Positions 6,475 to 15,115 of a stretch of 21,696 bases of DNA are shown here, in pieces. The notes beneath the pieces are model-generated. The model saw nothing but the letters and a program-made list of their open reading frames with translations. It did not search any database and was not told where the DNA came from. Source of the DNA: CAWDVK01 sp963805715 (GTDB lineage: Bacteria > Actinomycetota > Actinomycetes > Streptosporangiales > Streptosporangiaceae). How positions within the stretch are numbered: the first letter of the stretch is position 1; each line of letters starts with the position of its first letter. A program made the translations under genes and the position numbers. Location of the stretch: contig CAWDVK010000014.1 of NCBI GenBank assembly GCA_963805715.1, positions 1-21,696 on the forward strand. The letters are read 5' to 3'.

Positions 6475-6705
6475 CTAGCCGGCTGCCTGGCTTGTGAGGC
6501 GCTGCAGGTGCTGGTGAATCTGGGGGATGGCGACCGACCCCTCCCCGACGCCCGATGCCACGCGCTTCACCGACCCGGCCCGTACGTCACCGCCAGCGAA
6601 TACTCCGGGCAGGCTGGTCTCCAGCGGAAGCGGCGCGTGCCCGCCGGCAGCGGCCCGGTCCTCGCGGGCAGGTCGCGACCGGTCAGGATGAACCCGTGCC
6701 GGTCG
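6475..6705 (-). pseudogene. Thioredoxin-reductase-like FAD/NAD(P) enzyme, C-terminal end
   Basis: On the minus strand HGFILTGRDL is followed, after a one-base frame change near 6670, by AAAGGHAPLPLETSLPGVFA and then GGDVRAGSVKRVASGVGEGS, ending VAIPQIHQHLQRLTSQAAG and TAG at 6475-6477. The GDVR...KRVA..VGEGS block is the FAD-binding end of pyridine-nucleotide-disulfide reductases of the thioredoxin reductase type. In actinobacteria these are often fused to a cyclic-nucleotide-binding domain. Only about 75 of more than 300 residues survive: the NADPH domain and redox-active cysteines are gone. It begins exactly where the transposase fragment ends. Confidence 0.8.
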
Positions 6706-6850
6706 CGTTCCGGCGCAGCACCGCGTTCTCGTGCCGGAGCACCAGCAGCTCGGCGTTCTTCGCCTGGTCCCCGCGGAACATCAGGACAGCCAGGCCAAAA
6801 GTCCAGCGCATGAGCATATAGGTGATCTTGAGCAGCACCCGGCCAGCCAA
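6706..6850 (-). pseudogene. Integrase-type transposase, N-terminal fragment
   Basis: The minus strand encodes KITYMLMRWTFGLAVLMFRG, then DQAKNAELLVLRHENAVLRRN. The KxxELLVLRHExAVLRR signature is the N-terminus of a group of actinobacterial integrase-core (rve/DDE) transposases related to IS3/IS481. A plausible start is ATG at 6817. The frame leaves the family after RRN near 6706, directly at the border of the thioredoxin-reductase fragment. The DDE catalytic core is absent. Confidence 0.7.
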
Positions 6851-6869
6851 CCATCACCGCATCATCCGT

Positions 6870-6962
6870 TCAGCCGAAACGGCAGCTCAACGATGCGATC
6901 GAGTTTCCGGGCGGCACAGGTTCGCCGACGATCAGGGCGACCGTGATCAGGCTCTCGGTCAT
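6870..6962 (-). pseudogene. Possible 5' end of a truncated unknown gene (30 aa)
   Basis: ATG 6962 has a good ribosome binding site (GAGGGAG, seven bases upstream) and encodes MTESLITVALIVGEPVPPGN followed by SIASLSCRFG and TGA at 6870-6872. The beginning is hydrophobic. A clean translation start leading into only 30 codons, beside the transposase fragment, suggests a gene cut by an insertion. I do not recognise the family. Confidence 0.3.
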
Positions 6963-7178
6963 GGGATTGCTCCCTCGTGGTGCGGCGGTCCGCTCAGCTG
7001 CCTCATGGCGCGCAGACCGGCGTGCGGTGGCGGCGAGTCGCACGACTCCGCTGGCGACCCGCTGGCGGACGGCAAACCGGGGCGCGGGCGGAGCCACCCG
7101 GAACGGTGCCGGGGTCAGTACACCAGCCCGCGACCCCGGGACTGCGCGGCGCCCGGGAGAGCGCTCGCTGCCGATGCG

Positions 7179-7382
7179 TCAGGCGATGACCCGGACGTTT
7201 TCCGCCTGGGGTCCCTTCTGGCCCTGCGTGATGTCGAACTCGACCTTCTGCCCTTCTTCGAGGCTGCGGTAGCCGCCACCGGTGATCGCGCTGAAGTGCA
7301 CGAACACGTCCGGGCCACCCTCCACCGCGATGAAGCCGTAGCCCTTATCGCCGTTGAACCACTTCACCGTGCCCTGCGCCAT
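7179..7382 (-). CDS. Cold-shock protein (CspA family)
   Basis: A complete 67-residue OB-fold protein from ATG 7382, with ribosome binding site GGAGAAGG (about 7388-7395). It begins MAQGTVKWFNGDKGYGFIAV and has RNP1 (KGYGFI) and RNP2 (VFVHF). A basic/aromatic nucleic-acid face and the usual ending GPQAENVRVIA are present. Cold-shock proteins bind single-stranded RNA and DNA and act as RNA chaperones in the cytoplasm. The gene is monocistronic. An inverted CCCGGG pair (7135-7140 and 7152-7157) downstream could terminate transcription. Length and motifs are normal, and it is one of the few undamaged genes here. Confidence 0.95.
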   Translation of the reverse strand: MAQGTVKWFNGDKGYGFIAVEGGPDVFVHFSAITGGGYRSLEEGQKVEFDITQGQKGPQAENVRVIA

Positions 7383-7395
7383 CTTGACCTTCTCC

Positions 7396-7810
7396 GTTGA
7401 TGCGCCCCCGCCATGCAGGTCAGGGTCCGCGCTTCCCACCATTGCTCTGGCCAGCCTGTCACGCAACGCGCGGAGGGGTAAAACCGTGCGGCCGGCCACG
7501 CGTGCCGGCGGCGAGAACAACTCCTGCTCGGCCAGGGAGCGAAAGCGGCTGGAGCGAACGCCCAGGCCGGCGCGAACCCGGCCCGGCCCGTGGACCCGGC
7601 CACCTCAGCCCGTGTCTAGCTTCGCCCGTGGTCCCCATCCATCGCGGGCACGAGCGCCTGGATCCCGGTGCAGCAGCCGATGCCGGGTGTGCGCGGCTCC
7701 GCTCCTCGCCGCCACGGCCGAGACCGCAACGGCCGCGGCGTTCGGCGCCGCCCCAGGCATCGATCCGCAGCTCACCCGCGCCCTGGTGTGCAGGTCCCCT
7801 CGCTCAACCG
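7396..7810. other. Intergenic region between cspA-like and mreB-like genes
   Basis: This contains the upstream region of the cold-shock gene and the downstream region of the mreB-like gene, both on the minus strand. Several frames are open for long stretches but are Arg/Pro-rich shadows. No protein family, tRNA or clear terminator is seen. Confidence 0.4.
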
Positions 7811-8842
7811 CTACCGGCGCCTCTCCGGTACCAGCACCTGCTGAAGGGCGTCGAAGTCCTCAACGCATTTGCCGGTGCCGAGCACGACCGATTCCAGCGG
7901 ATTGTCGGCCAGATGGATCGGCATCCCTGTCTCCTCGCGCAGCCGCTCATCGAGGCCGCGCAACAGCGCACCACCGCCGGTGAGCGCGATACCGCGGTCC
8001 ATGATGTCGCCGGCCAGCTCGGGCGGGCACTTTTCGAGCGTGGCCTTGACGATGTCCACGACGGTGCTGACGGGTTCGGCGATCGCGTGCCGAACCTCCT
8101 CCGCGGAGATCACGATGGTCTTCGGCAAGCCGCTGACCAGGCCGCGGCCGCGGATCTCGGCGTGCGGTTCATCTGGCGACGGGTAGGCGGACCCGACCGC
8201 CATCTTGATCTCCTCGGCGGTCCGTTCGCCCAGCATGAGCGAGTACTCCTTCTTGGCGAAGGCGATGATCGCCTGGTCCATTTCGTCGCCGCCGACCCGG
8301 ATGGACTGGGAGGTGACGATGCCGCCGAGCGAGATCACCGCCACCTCGGTGGTCCCGCCGCCCACGTCCACCACCATGTTGCCGGTCGGCTCATACACCG
8401 GCAGCCCGGCGCCGATCGCGGCCGCCATCGGCTCTTCAATAATGTAAACGCGGCGGGCACCCGCCTGATGCCCGGCTTCCTTCACCGCGCTTTGCTCCAC
8501 GCCAGTAATCCCGCTGGGCACAGCCACCACCAGCCGTGGCTTGGCAAGGTGCCGGCGGCGGTGGACCTTCTGGATGAAGTAGCGCAGCATCCGCTCAGTC
8601 ACATCGAAGTCGGCGATGACGCCGTCCTTCAGCGGCCGGACCGCCACAATGTTCCCCGGCGTCCGGCCGATCATCCGTTTCGCTTGGACACCGACCGCAA
8701 CAATCTTGCCGGTATCCGTATTGAGTGCCACCACCGACGGTTCATTCAGCGCGATCCCCCGGCCGCGTATGTATACCAGGGTGTTCGCAGTACCGAGGTC
8801 GACTGCCATGTCACGGCCGAGGAACGCCAGCATATTCCCCAT
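7811..8842 (-). CDS. mreB: MreB/Mbl-type bacterial actin
   Basis: An intact 343-residue protein. I choose ATG 8842 (MGNMLAFLGRDMAVDLGTAN), with an AAGG ribosome binding site about ten bases upstream; the longer frame adds a non-homologous leader. The actin-fold nucleotide motifs are present: phosphate-1 VDLGTANTLVY (14-24), phosphate-2 MVVDVGGGTTEVAVISLGG (mid-protein), and the adenosine motif ALTGGGALLRGLDERL near the end. MreB filaments lie under the membrane and direct wall synthesis; in sporulating actinomycetes MreB and its paralogue Mbl act in spore-wall formation. No mreC, mreD or pbp2 follows, so this looks like a stand-alone mbl-type copy. No sign of decay. Confidence 0.93.
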   Translation of the reverse strand: MGNMLAFLGRDMAVDLGTANTLVYIRGRGIALNEPSVVALNTDTGKIVAVGVQAKRMIGRTPGNIVAVRPLKDGVIADFDVTERMLRYFIQKVHRRRHLAKPRLVVAVPSGITGVEQSAVKEAGHQAGARRVYIIEEPMAAAIGAGLPVYEPTGNMVVDVGGGTTEVAVISLGGIVTSQSIRVGGDEMDQAIIAFAKKEYSLMLGERTAEEIKMAVGSAYPSPDEPHAEIRGRGLVSGLPKTIVISAEEVRHAIAEPVSTVVDIVKATLEKCPPELAGDIMDRGIALTGGGALLRGLDERLREETGMPIHLADNPLESVVLGTGKCVEDFDALQQVLVPERRR

Positions 8843-8949
8843 GAGAAACGAGCCTTCTAACGAAACTATCTGCTGATGACGTTGAATGCGGATACCGGGT
8901 GCGGCCGCGGTGGCACCGTGTCCTTCATCGACCGGCGCGAAAAGGGTTA

Positions 8950-8973
8950 AAGATCTCACAGGAAGAAGATCTT
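8950..8973. promoter_or_regulatory. AAGATCT inverted repeat upstream of mreB
   Basis: AAGATCT (8950-8956) and AGATCTT (8967-8973) form a seven-pair inverted repeat with a ten-base spacer. It lies about 110 bases upstream of the mreB-like start in a locally A/T-richer patch. It could be an operator in the promoter region. Confidence 0.3.
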
Positions 8974-8981
8974 GATTTGCC

Positions 8982-9002
8982 GCTCGCCTGGCTCAGGCGA
9001 GC
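8982..9002. terminator. Perfect 9-bp hairpin upstream of mreB
   Basis: GCTCGCCTG (8982-8990) and CAGGCGAGC (8994-9002) pair perfectly around a GCT triloop. No T-run follows on either strand. It may separate the mreB-like gene from whatever lay upstream, or be a structural element. Confidence 0.4.
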
Positions 9003-9771
9003 CGGAGCCATGCACGACCTTCTACGTAACTCCAACGCATAGTCACCGCGGATCGTGCCCGGCGTCACCGAGCGAGCCTGGGTCCGGGTGCGACGCCCGA
9101 GGCCGTGGCTGGCTTTCAGCGGGCAGGCCAGCTCAGCCCGGAAACTCCCCGGACGTACATCGTCTGAGGCCTGCCGGACCACTTCACCGGCGGTGTTCCC
9201 GCGAAGGCCACGCCGGACGCCACGCACCACGACGCCGGGTGCTCGTCGACTCCGATGAGGTCGTGGCTTCGCCATAGCCGAAAGGACGTCGGCGGGCGGG
9301 GCGAGGATCCTCTGGATAGCGATCTACTCGACCCGGCGCGGCCAAACCTCGCCGCCGTTGGAGTTCAGCAGCGGGCCGTCCTTTTGGCACCCGAGAACCA
9401 GCACGGGGACCAGCCCGTGAGGATTCGGCCTCCAACCGGCTCGGCCACGCATCGGCTCGTCGGAGCGACATATTGACCTTTCGGGTGGCCACCGATGGCT
9501 CAGCACTGAGCAGCCGCTCGGATACTAAGGCGGCTACGCACGCGGCTTCGTCGGCCCGACTGATCACGCTGTGTGCATTGGCGGAGACGCGGACGCACCG
9601 CGGCGGTCCGTCGGCAGACGCGTCGCCGCTTTTACCTATGCGCGCCAGGCTCCCAGAGGTGCCACTCGCCGGAGGCTCGAGACATCGCCCTCCACCTCGC
9701 CCTGGCTTCGGAAACTCAGTTGTAGCAGTCGACCCGGCTCGCCGATGATGACGGCGATGGGCGCAACCAGG

Positions 9772-10655
9772 ATGCACGCCGACAAGGTCCAGACCGACGC
9801 TGCGCTCGTACGCCGGCTGCTAGCTGGGCAGTTCCCGCAGTGGGCGGATCTGCCGGTCGAGCCGGTGGCGTCGTACGGGACTGATCACGCTATCTACCGG
9901 CTCGGTGACAGCCTGGCTGCCCGGTTGCCGCGTAATTGGTATGCGACCAGGCAAGCCGCGGAAGAAGCGCAGTGGCTGCCCAAGCTCGCGCCGCACGTGC
10001 CGCTGGCGGTCCCCCGGCAGGTAGCCATGGGGCATCCGGCTGAGGGCTACCCCTTCGACTGGTCGGCATATGAGCGGCTGCCGGGCGAGAACGCCAACGG
10101 CACAATTGGCGATCTGGTCCAGGCCGCCACCGATCTGGCCGCGTTCATCACCGCGCTGCGCCGGGTCGATACGACTGGTGCTCCGCCGCGTCGCCGGCAT
10201 GCCCGCGGCGGGCCGCTCACGGAAAACGACGAGCGGGTCCGGGGATCGATCGCAGTACTGGGCGACCGGATCAACGGTCATGCCGTCCTGCACTCGTGGA
10301 AGGAGTCGCTCAGCGCACCGGCGTGGGAGGGCCCGGAGTTCTGGGTGCACGGGGACTTACTGCCGGGCAACCTGCTCGTCGTCGGCGGCCGCCTGTCGGC
10401 GGTCGTCGACTTCGGGTGCCTGAACGCGGGCGATCCAGCGTGTGACCTCCAGCCTGCGTGGAACATGTTCGCCGGTGACAGCCGCATCCGGTTCCGCGCG
10501 GAACTCGGCGCCGACGATGCGTCGTGGCTGGTGGCCGCGGCTGGGTGCTCTACCAGGCCGTAACGGGGCTCGCGTACTACTGGGACACCAATCCAGGGAT
10601 GATCCGCCAGACCTCACACGCGCTGGCGCAGGTCCTCGCCGACAGCACCCCCTGA
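9772..10655 (+). pseudogene. Aminoglycoside-phosphotransferase-family kinase, frameshifted near the C-terminus
   Basis: The start ATG 9772 (MHADKVQTDAALVRRLLAGQ) fits family alignments; in-frame ATGs also exist at 9745, 9748 and 9757. The kinase-like fold is clear: ASYGTDHAIYRLGDSLAARL (nucleotide-binding strands), the catalytic loop WVHGDLLPGNLL (HGD at about 193-195, Asn at 200), and the metal-binding DFG at about 213-215 followed by GDPACDL. After about residue 255 (DDASWLVA) a one-base shift near 10540 breaks the frame; the other frame continues with RGWVLYQAVTGLAYYWDTNP and LAQVLADSTP to TGA 10653-10655. Corrected, it is a full-length protein of about 294 residues. Such proteins are mostly of unknown substrate in actinomycetes and not proven resistance enzymes. 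Confidence 0.85.
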
Positions 10656-10914
10656 CCTTTTCTCGCGCGCCATCGTGGGCTAGCCACGCTGATCGTCAGG
10701 TCAGGGACCAGCGGCGCATGGCGATGAACTATGGCGGTCCGGCCGATAACACGCCACGCCTAGCCGGACACCAGACTGCGGCAATGCCCGGCATCCGCGC
10801 GACCGAACGTCGGTCCGGCTCGCCGACCGGGCGGGTTCAGTCACGCAGAACGGTCAGATCTGCATTGCCCCTGTCAGCCACGCCGGGCGGCAGTCAGCGA
10901 CGCCGAACGAAGCC
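10656..10914. other. Gap between the kinase and IS110 element
   Basis: No gene recognised. One end of the IS110-family element must lie in or near this gap (downstream of the transposase stop), but these elements lack clear terminal inverted repeats and I cannot place the boundary. Confidence 0.4.
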
Positions 10915-12148
10915 TCATCGCATCAAGAGCCTGTTCTGATTTTGTTCCGGGCGGCATTGGGCCGGGCAGGTGCGGCGCGGCGCGGGGGTCATAGGGGTGG
11001 TGTCGGGCTCGGGAGTGGCTGAGCCGAAGAGCCGGTTTTCGGGGTGTGAGCCGGCCGCGCTGGCGACAGAGTCGTTCCCCGGTTGCCCTCCCGGGCCCGC
11101 GGTCCTGGCTGCGGCTGCGGCCCGGCGGGCGTCGGCCCGCAGGCGGCTGTAGATGGCGTCGCTGACTTGCCGTTTGAGGCAGCGGAGGGCTTCCCTGGGA
11201 GTTTTGCCTTCGGCGGGCTTCTTGACGTAGTAGGCCCGGCCGTCGCTGTGCCGGTGGCGGATCTGGGTGACCGCGGCCAAATGTGGATGACGTAGCTGAG
11301 GCGCCGGTTCCCGCGCCGGGACAGCCGGTAGATCTTCCGGTTCCCTGACGACACCTCGATGGGCGCGGTGCCGTTGCAGGCGGCGAACCGGTCCCGGCCG
11401 GGGAAGCGGGCAACGTCGGCGACGTAGCCGATCATGGTGGCGGCGATGACCGGGCCGACGCCGAAGAGACGCCGGTGACCGTGGTGCCCGATGCCGTGAC
11501 CGCCGCTGCCAGTCTCTTCCTGGTGTCGCGCATCTGGGCATCGATGCGGCGCAGGTCGCCGGGGAACTCGGCGGCGAGCTCGCAGCGGGCGGTCTCAACG
11601 GCCCCTGACGGCTCGATGGACTCCAGGGCATGAGCGGCCTGGCCTGCGGTGATCTCCTTGGCGAAGCCGCCCGGGATCAGCTCGCAGAGCACGGCGTGCA
11701 GCCGGCAGGCGACCTGGTTCCGGGCTCGGCCCAGGTCATGGTGGCGCCGGGACCACACCTTGAGCACGGCCGCGTGATCCTCGGCCCTCACCACGCGGCG
11801 GGCCGGCGAGCGCAGCGCCGCGACCGCGACGGACCGGGCGTCGCTGGGGTCGTTCTTGCTCGTCGCCCCGGTCGCCAGCAGCCGCACCCGGGCACCCAGC
11901 TTCGGCTGCACGTCCAGGACATGCCCGCCCGCGGCGACGAGCTGCCGGGCCAGCAGGTAGCCCAGGCCGGCGGCGCCCTCGACTGCCCGGGTCCGTTCCG
12001 GCCAGGGCGCGGCCCACGCCACGAGCCCCTCGGCCTGCGCTGCCGAGGCACGCACCCGCAGCTGGCCCAGCGGCTCCCCGGCCGCGCCGATCGCCACCGC
12101 GGTGTGCGATGCCTTGTGCGGATCGACACCGATCATCACTGCTGCCAT
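10915..12148 (-). pseudogene. IS110-family transposase (DEDD/serine type) with two frameshifts
   Basis: ATG 12148 has AAGGAG seven bases upstream. The N-terminal DEDD RuvC-like domain starts AVMIGVDPHKASHTAVAIG (first Asp), followed by RAVEGAAGLGYLLARQL (Glu) and TSKNDPSDARSVAVAAL (Asp pair). A helical middle follows, and then the Transposase_20 domain. The frame breaks near 11469 by a probable one-base deletion just before GVGPVIAATMIGYVADVA. It breaks again near 11281 by two extra bases (CACATTTGGCC) after RRGNRRLSYVIH. The third frame carries AAVTQIRHRHSDGRAYYVKK through to the TCA-complement stop at 10915-10917. The SSGNRKIYRLSRRGNRRL region holds the serine expected for catalysis. All domains are there, so only small indels separate it from an active enzyme. 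Confidence 0.85.
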
Positions 12149-12440
12149 CAATCGCTCCTTCGTCATCCTGCCCGGGGGGAAAGGACCGCGGCGGGCATGC
12201 CTGATTCCGGATCGACCGGCGTTCGCGCCTCTTGCGAGCCACGCCACGGCGAGACCCGCGGAGCTGGCAGATCGTTCGTAAGCCAGGCCGTCACCGGCCG
12301 GCAGGCGGTTACAGAGCCAGCCCCGCGGGCCTCTCGACGCTACGGCCAAACCGCAAACGCCTACGCCGATTCTTCAATCAGGCGGCTCCGCGCGCGGTTA
12401 TCACGCCGACTCTCCTGTCGTTAGGCCAGCCGGGCGAGCC
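12149..12440 (-). ncRNA. Candidate IS110 bridge-RNA region (upstream end of the element)
   Basis: About 290 non-coding bases precede the transposase start. In the IS110 subgroup the upstream end encodes the bridge RNA that pairs with donor and target DNA. Here the minus strand shows stem-loop material such as CTGGC (12282-12286 complement) with GCCAG (12264-12268 complement) around a 13-base loop, and further GC stems near 12220-12300. I see the hairpins and the position; the ncRNA call is by analogy. The exact ends of RNA and element are unknown. Confidence 0.4.
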
Positions 12441-12529
12441 TATTCAAGGGTCACTGCGCAGGCCGACGCGCTGTATGTTTATGCGTTGCCGACCGCACCG
12501 AAGACTTCCTCTTCTGCCGCTGCTGGCGC

Positions 12530-12650
12530 GCGTACCGGTCGCCGTGATGTTCGGCGCCGAGATCAACGCCAGGCTCGAACGTGGACGCGCCATGGCCATC
12601 TCCACGGCGAACAGCGAACTGTCCATCGAGCCGGGAAACCGAAAAATGTG
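12530..12650 (+). pseudogene. YihY/BrkB-type membrane protein, C-terminal scrap
   Basis: The plus-strand frame encodes VAVMFGAEINARLERGRAMA and then SELSIEPGNRKM. The (V/M)(L/F)GAE(I/L)NAxxER motif closes the last membrane helix of YihY/BrkB family proteins and is normally followed by a short hydrophilic tail with a P-R-x-x-R pattern. The preceding membrane helices are missing or unrecognisable. Only about 35 residues match, so this is a relic of the gene end. Its 5' side adjoins the IS110 element, which may have replaced the rest. Confidence 0.5.
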
Positions 12651-12809
12651 CCAGCGGGCCGGGCCGACACCGCATGGCCAGTACCATCCACCGGCGCCGG
12701 GGTGGATGCTGGTCGTGGCAGCCTGGGCAGGCCTGGAGCGGGCCTTTGGCGCCCGGGCAGCGCCGGGCGCGGACGTGCCGCCAGGGAACGCGGACGAGGA
12801 GGTGGGCGC

Positions 12810-13025
12810 ATGCAGGCAGTCGTCGGGGACCGGCTCCACGTGCATGGCAACATCGTGGGCCATGCAGAGCGGACGGGCGAGATCATCGAGGTCCGCGGAG
12901 CGGGCGGCGAACCGCCCTACCTCGTGCGCTTCGACGACGGTCACACGGGCCTGGTGTTCCCCGGCCCGGATGCGATCATCGAGCATCTGCGAAGGAAGCG
13001 CAAGAAAGGGCCGGCGAAAGGCTGA
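12810..13025 (+). CDS. DUF1918 domain protein (71 aa)
   Basis: ATG 12810 sits seven bases after a perfect AGGAGG (12797-12802). The product begins MQAVVGDRLHVHGNIVGHAE and contains RTGEIIEVRGAGGEPPYLVR and FDDGHTGLVFPGPDAIIEH, which is the whole DUF1918 (SH3-like small barrel) domain. It ends in a very basic KRKKGPAKG tail. Proteins of this family occur singly in actinobacteria, often beside stress genes; function is not established. The length is normal and no damage is seen. A NifX/NifB-like gene follows in the same direction 180 bases downstream. Confidence 0.88.
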   Translation: MQAVVGDRLHVHGNIVGHAERTGEIIEVRGAGGEPPYLVRFDDGHTGLVFPGPDAIIEHLRRKRKKGPAKG

Positions 13026-13204
13026 GTCGCCGGCGAACCGGTACACCCGCCCGGCCTGATCACCGCACTGCGCGCTCATGCCGCGATGAGGTATGCCAGG
13101 AGGGCCAGGGTGCCGAAGCAGGCCGTCGCAGTGGTTCGATAGAGATCAGGGCAGCACCATAGGCGTCCGGCAAAGGTTCCGGCTGCGACAAGGAGGCATT
13201 CGAC

Positions 13205-13528
13205 TTGAGGGTGTGCGTGCCGATCACCACCGAGGGCCAGGTCGACCCGCGCTGGGGACGAGCCGATCGTGTCGCGGTCGCCAACGTGGTCGACGGCCAG
13301 ATCGCCGACTGGCAGGAGTTCACGGTCGCCTGGGGAACGCTGCACGACGAGGGCACCGAGGGCGCCCATCACGCCCGGGTGGCACGGTTCCTCCGGGACA
13401 ACCAGATCCAGGCGATCGCCGTCCACCATGTGGGTCCGGGCATGCAGCGCATGCTCGGCTCGATGGCGATTCGGGTCGTCGACGACCTTGGCGGGGACGC
13501 CCGCAGCGCGGCGAGCACGGCCGGGTGA
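13205..13528 (+). CDS. NifX/NifB-type dinitrogenase-cofactor-like domain protein (107 aa), TTG start
   Basis: A strong AGGAGG (13191-13196) stands eight bases before TTG 13205, which decides the start over GTG 13211. The product MRVCVPITTEGQVDPRWGRA continues with DRVAVANVVDGQIADWQEF, an EGAHHARVARFLRDNQIQAI helix-strand and AVHHVGPGMQRMLGSMAIRV. This is the ribonuclease-H-like fold of the Fe-Mo cofactor biosynthesis family (NifX/NifY/NafY/NifB C-terminal, COG1433). Such stand-alone proteins occur in many organisms that do not fix nitrogen, and no nif genes are nearby, so a role in metal-cluster handling is only a family-level guess. It is intact and co-directional with the DUF1918 gene. Confidence 0.82.
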   Translation: MRVCVPITTEGQVDPRWGRADRVAVANVVDGQIADWQEFTVAWGTLHDEGTEGAHHARVARFLRDNQIQAIAVHHVGPGMQRMLGSMAIRVVDDLGGDARSAASTAG

Positions 13529-13689
13529 GCGCCAACCCGGCTTGGCAGCGCGCGGTCATAACGGGCAACACTTGCCCATCTGCCGCATACAGCGCGCGTC
13601 AGGTCAGGCAGGATCTGGCCAGCGGCCGACCGGGACGTTCGCTGGCATCATCGACGCGCACCGGGGCCCGGCGGCGACCTACAGGCCAG
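13529..13689. other. Gap between converging genes
   Basis: The NifX-like gene (+) and the hydrolase block (-) converge here. No gene and no obvious terminator hairpin with a T-run is visible. Confidence 0.35.
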
Positions 13690-14612
13690 TCAAGCCGGGC
13701 CGAGTCGGTGGCGTACATCGGCTACGCCCATAGAGGGCATCACGCTGAGTGACGGCGGATGTCCGGGGAGAACACGCGCAGTGCCGCCGATCTGCGCGAA
13801 TGCGGGCTTGAGTCCGGTCACGATGCTGGCCGCCCCGATCAGGTCGATCTGGGTGCGGGCATCGACCCAGCGCCTGCTTACGTTTTTCAGGTGCGCGTCG
13901 AAGAACGCGACGATCCTGCGGCGGGCGTCCTGCGCGGACGGCTCGTGGTAGCCGGCATGGGTGATCCGCGCCAGGAAGCCAGCGACCGGACCGGGCTCAC
14001 CCCCAGGCTGGTGCAGGAAGCCGTGTCCGGCGTCCGGGTACACCTTAATATCGTGGTCGATCCCGAGCGCCTCCAGCGCCCGGCCGAGCCGCCGCGGCGC
14101 CGTGCGCAAGAACCGGTCCCTGCCCCCGAAGCTGCCCACGATCGGGCAGGCCCCGCGCAGGGCGTCCTGGGGATTCTTGCCGACTAGGCCGTAATTGACG
14201 CTGGAGACCGAGAACCCGTGACCGGCGGCCATCAGCAGGGCGAAACCGCCGGTGGCGCAGAACCCGATCACGCCGAGCCGACCGTCGCATCCGGGCTGGC
14301 CCGCCAGCCAGGCCCGCGCCGCATCGACCTGGCCGAAGGTCCGGCCCCGGCCGGCCCGCAGGTCATGGAACATTCTCAGCAGGCACGCGGTCGGCCGCCC
14401 CCAGAAGCCCAGGTCGACCGACAGGGCCAGGTACCCGGCGCCGGCCAGCCAGTCCGCCTGCGCGCGTACCGCCTCATCGACGCCGAACCCGTCGTGCAGC
14501 ACCACCACCCCCGGCCAGCGGCCCTCACGCCGGGCCGCGACAGGTAGCCAGGCATCGCGCCCACAGGCGTGGGGATCGTGACATCCACCGCGACCTGCCC
14601 TCCGTCCGTCAG
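13690..14612 (-). pseudogene. Dienelactone-hydrolase family protein, frameshifted, start damaged
   Basis: Family homology begins at LTDGGQVAVDVTIPTPVGAM PGYLSRPG; the codon where alignments place the initiator is CTG (14612). After a one-base shift near 14530 the alpha/beta-hydrolase core continues: EGRWPGVVVLHDGFGVDEAV, the Cys nucleophile elbow GFCATGGFALLMAAGHGF, and the acid/His region VYPDAGHGFLHQPGGE. It closes with SAQDARRRIVAFFDAHLKN near 13880. The Cys-Asp-His triad is complete. A further 60-odd residues run to a stop at 13690; they include IDLIGAASIVTGLKPAFAQI, which I cannot assign and which normal family members lack. An in-frame ATG at 14681 would give a longer start overlapping the upstream gene. 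Confidence 0.75.
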
Positions 14613-14671
14613 CAGCCTCGGCCAGCCTAACCACCCGCCGCTCTGGAGGGCAGCGATCTGCGTGCCGGTGG

Positions 14672-15075
14672 CTAGCGGCATAGCCACTCCCAGCCCGCCC
14701 ATCGGTCCCGGACCCGGAAGCCCGCAATCTTGGCCATGAGGCCGGGCTCGGATAGCCAAAGGTACCGGTAGGGCGCGGAGTGGCGCACCAGGCGCCCGCC
14801 GGCTTCGATCCAGTGATGCGACCACGCGATCTGCCCCGCCAGGTCATCGACGGTCTCGATGCCGACATGATCACGCTCCAGGGTGAACACCCGCGCGGTT
14901 TCGCCGGGCGGCACCCGGCGCAGCTGGGGACGATCAACTCCACCACGAAGCACCCGCCGGCTCCCAGGTGGGCGGCCGCGTTGGCGAAGACCGCCAGCTG
15001 ATCGTCTTGGGTGGTGACGTTCATGATCGTGTTCGCTACGAGATAAACCAGGGTGAAGGCGCCGGAGTCCTCACC
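14672..15075 (-). pseudogene. Class I SAM-dependent methyltransferase, 5'-deleted and frameshifted
   Basis: The surviving part starts at FTLVYLVANTIMNVTTQDDQ, then LAVFANAAAHLGAGGCFVVE (the post-II/III region of a Rossmann methyltransferase). After a one-base deletion near 14928 it continues in another frame with LRRVPPGETARVFTLERDHV, GIETVDDLAGQIAWSHHW and YRYLWLSEPGLMAKIAGFRV, to TAG 14672-14674. The N-terminal half with SAM-binding motif I is missing, so the gene lost about 100 codons when it was joined to the end of the WS/DGAT gene. The substrate is unknown. The next relic (hydrolase) starts at about its stop codon, suggesting they were once one operon. Confidence 0.75.
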
Positions 15076-15115
15076 TGCTGGCTGGCCTGGCGGCCTGATC
15101 ATCAGCGTTGCCCGG

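Larger units (their letters stand above)
8843..9771. other. Long stretch without a recognised gene
   Basis: The first 160 bases hold the mreB leader and two inverted repeats listed separately. From about 9010 to 9771 several overlapping frames are open on both strands, but none has a family motif and none has a clear ribosome binding site. The composition stays similar to coding DNA, so it may be eroded coding sequence beyond recognition. Confidence 0.4.

Noticed and set aside
7397..8860. 487-codon plus-strand frame opposite mreB
   Set aside because: It mirrors the conserved MreB coding strand; its His/Arg/Asp-rich translation matches no family.
9184..9777. 197-codon minus-strand frame
   Set aside because: No motif, no start signal, overlaps the start of the kinase gene.
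11432..12349. Longer start for the IS110 transposase at 12349
   Set aside because: The extra 67 residues are unlike the family, and AAGGAG before ATG 12148 fixes the start; the upstream part is better explained as the non-coding element end.
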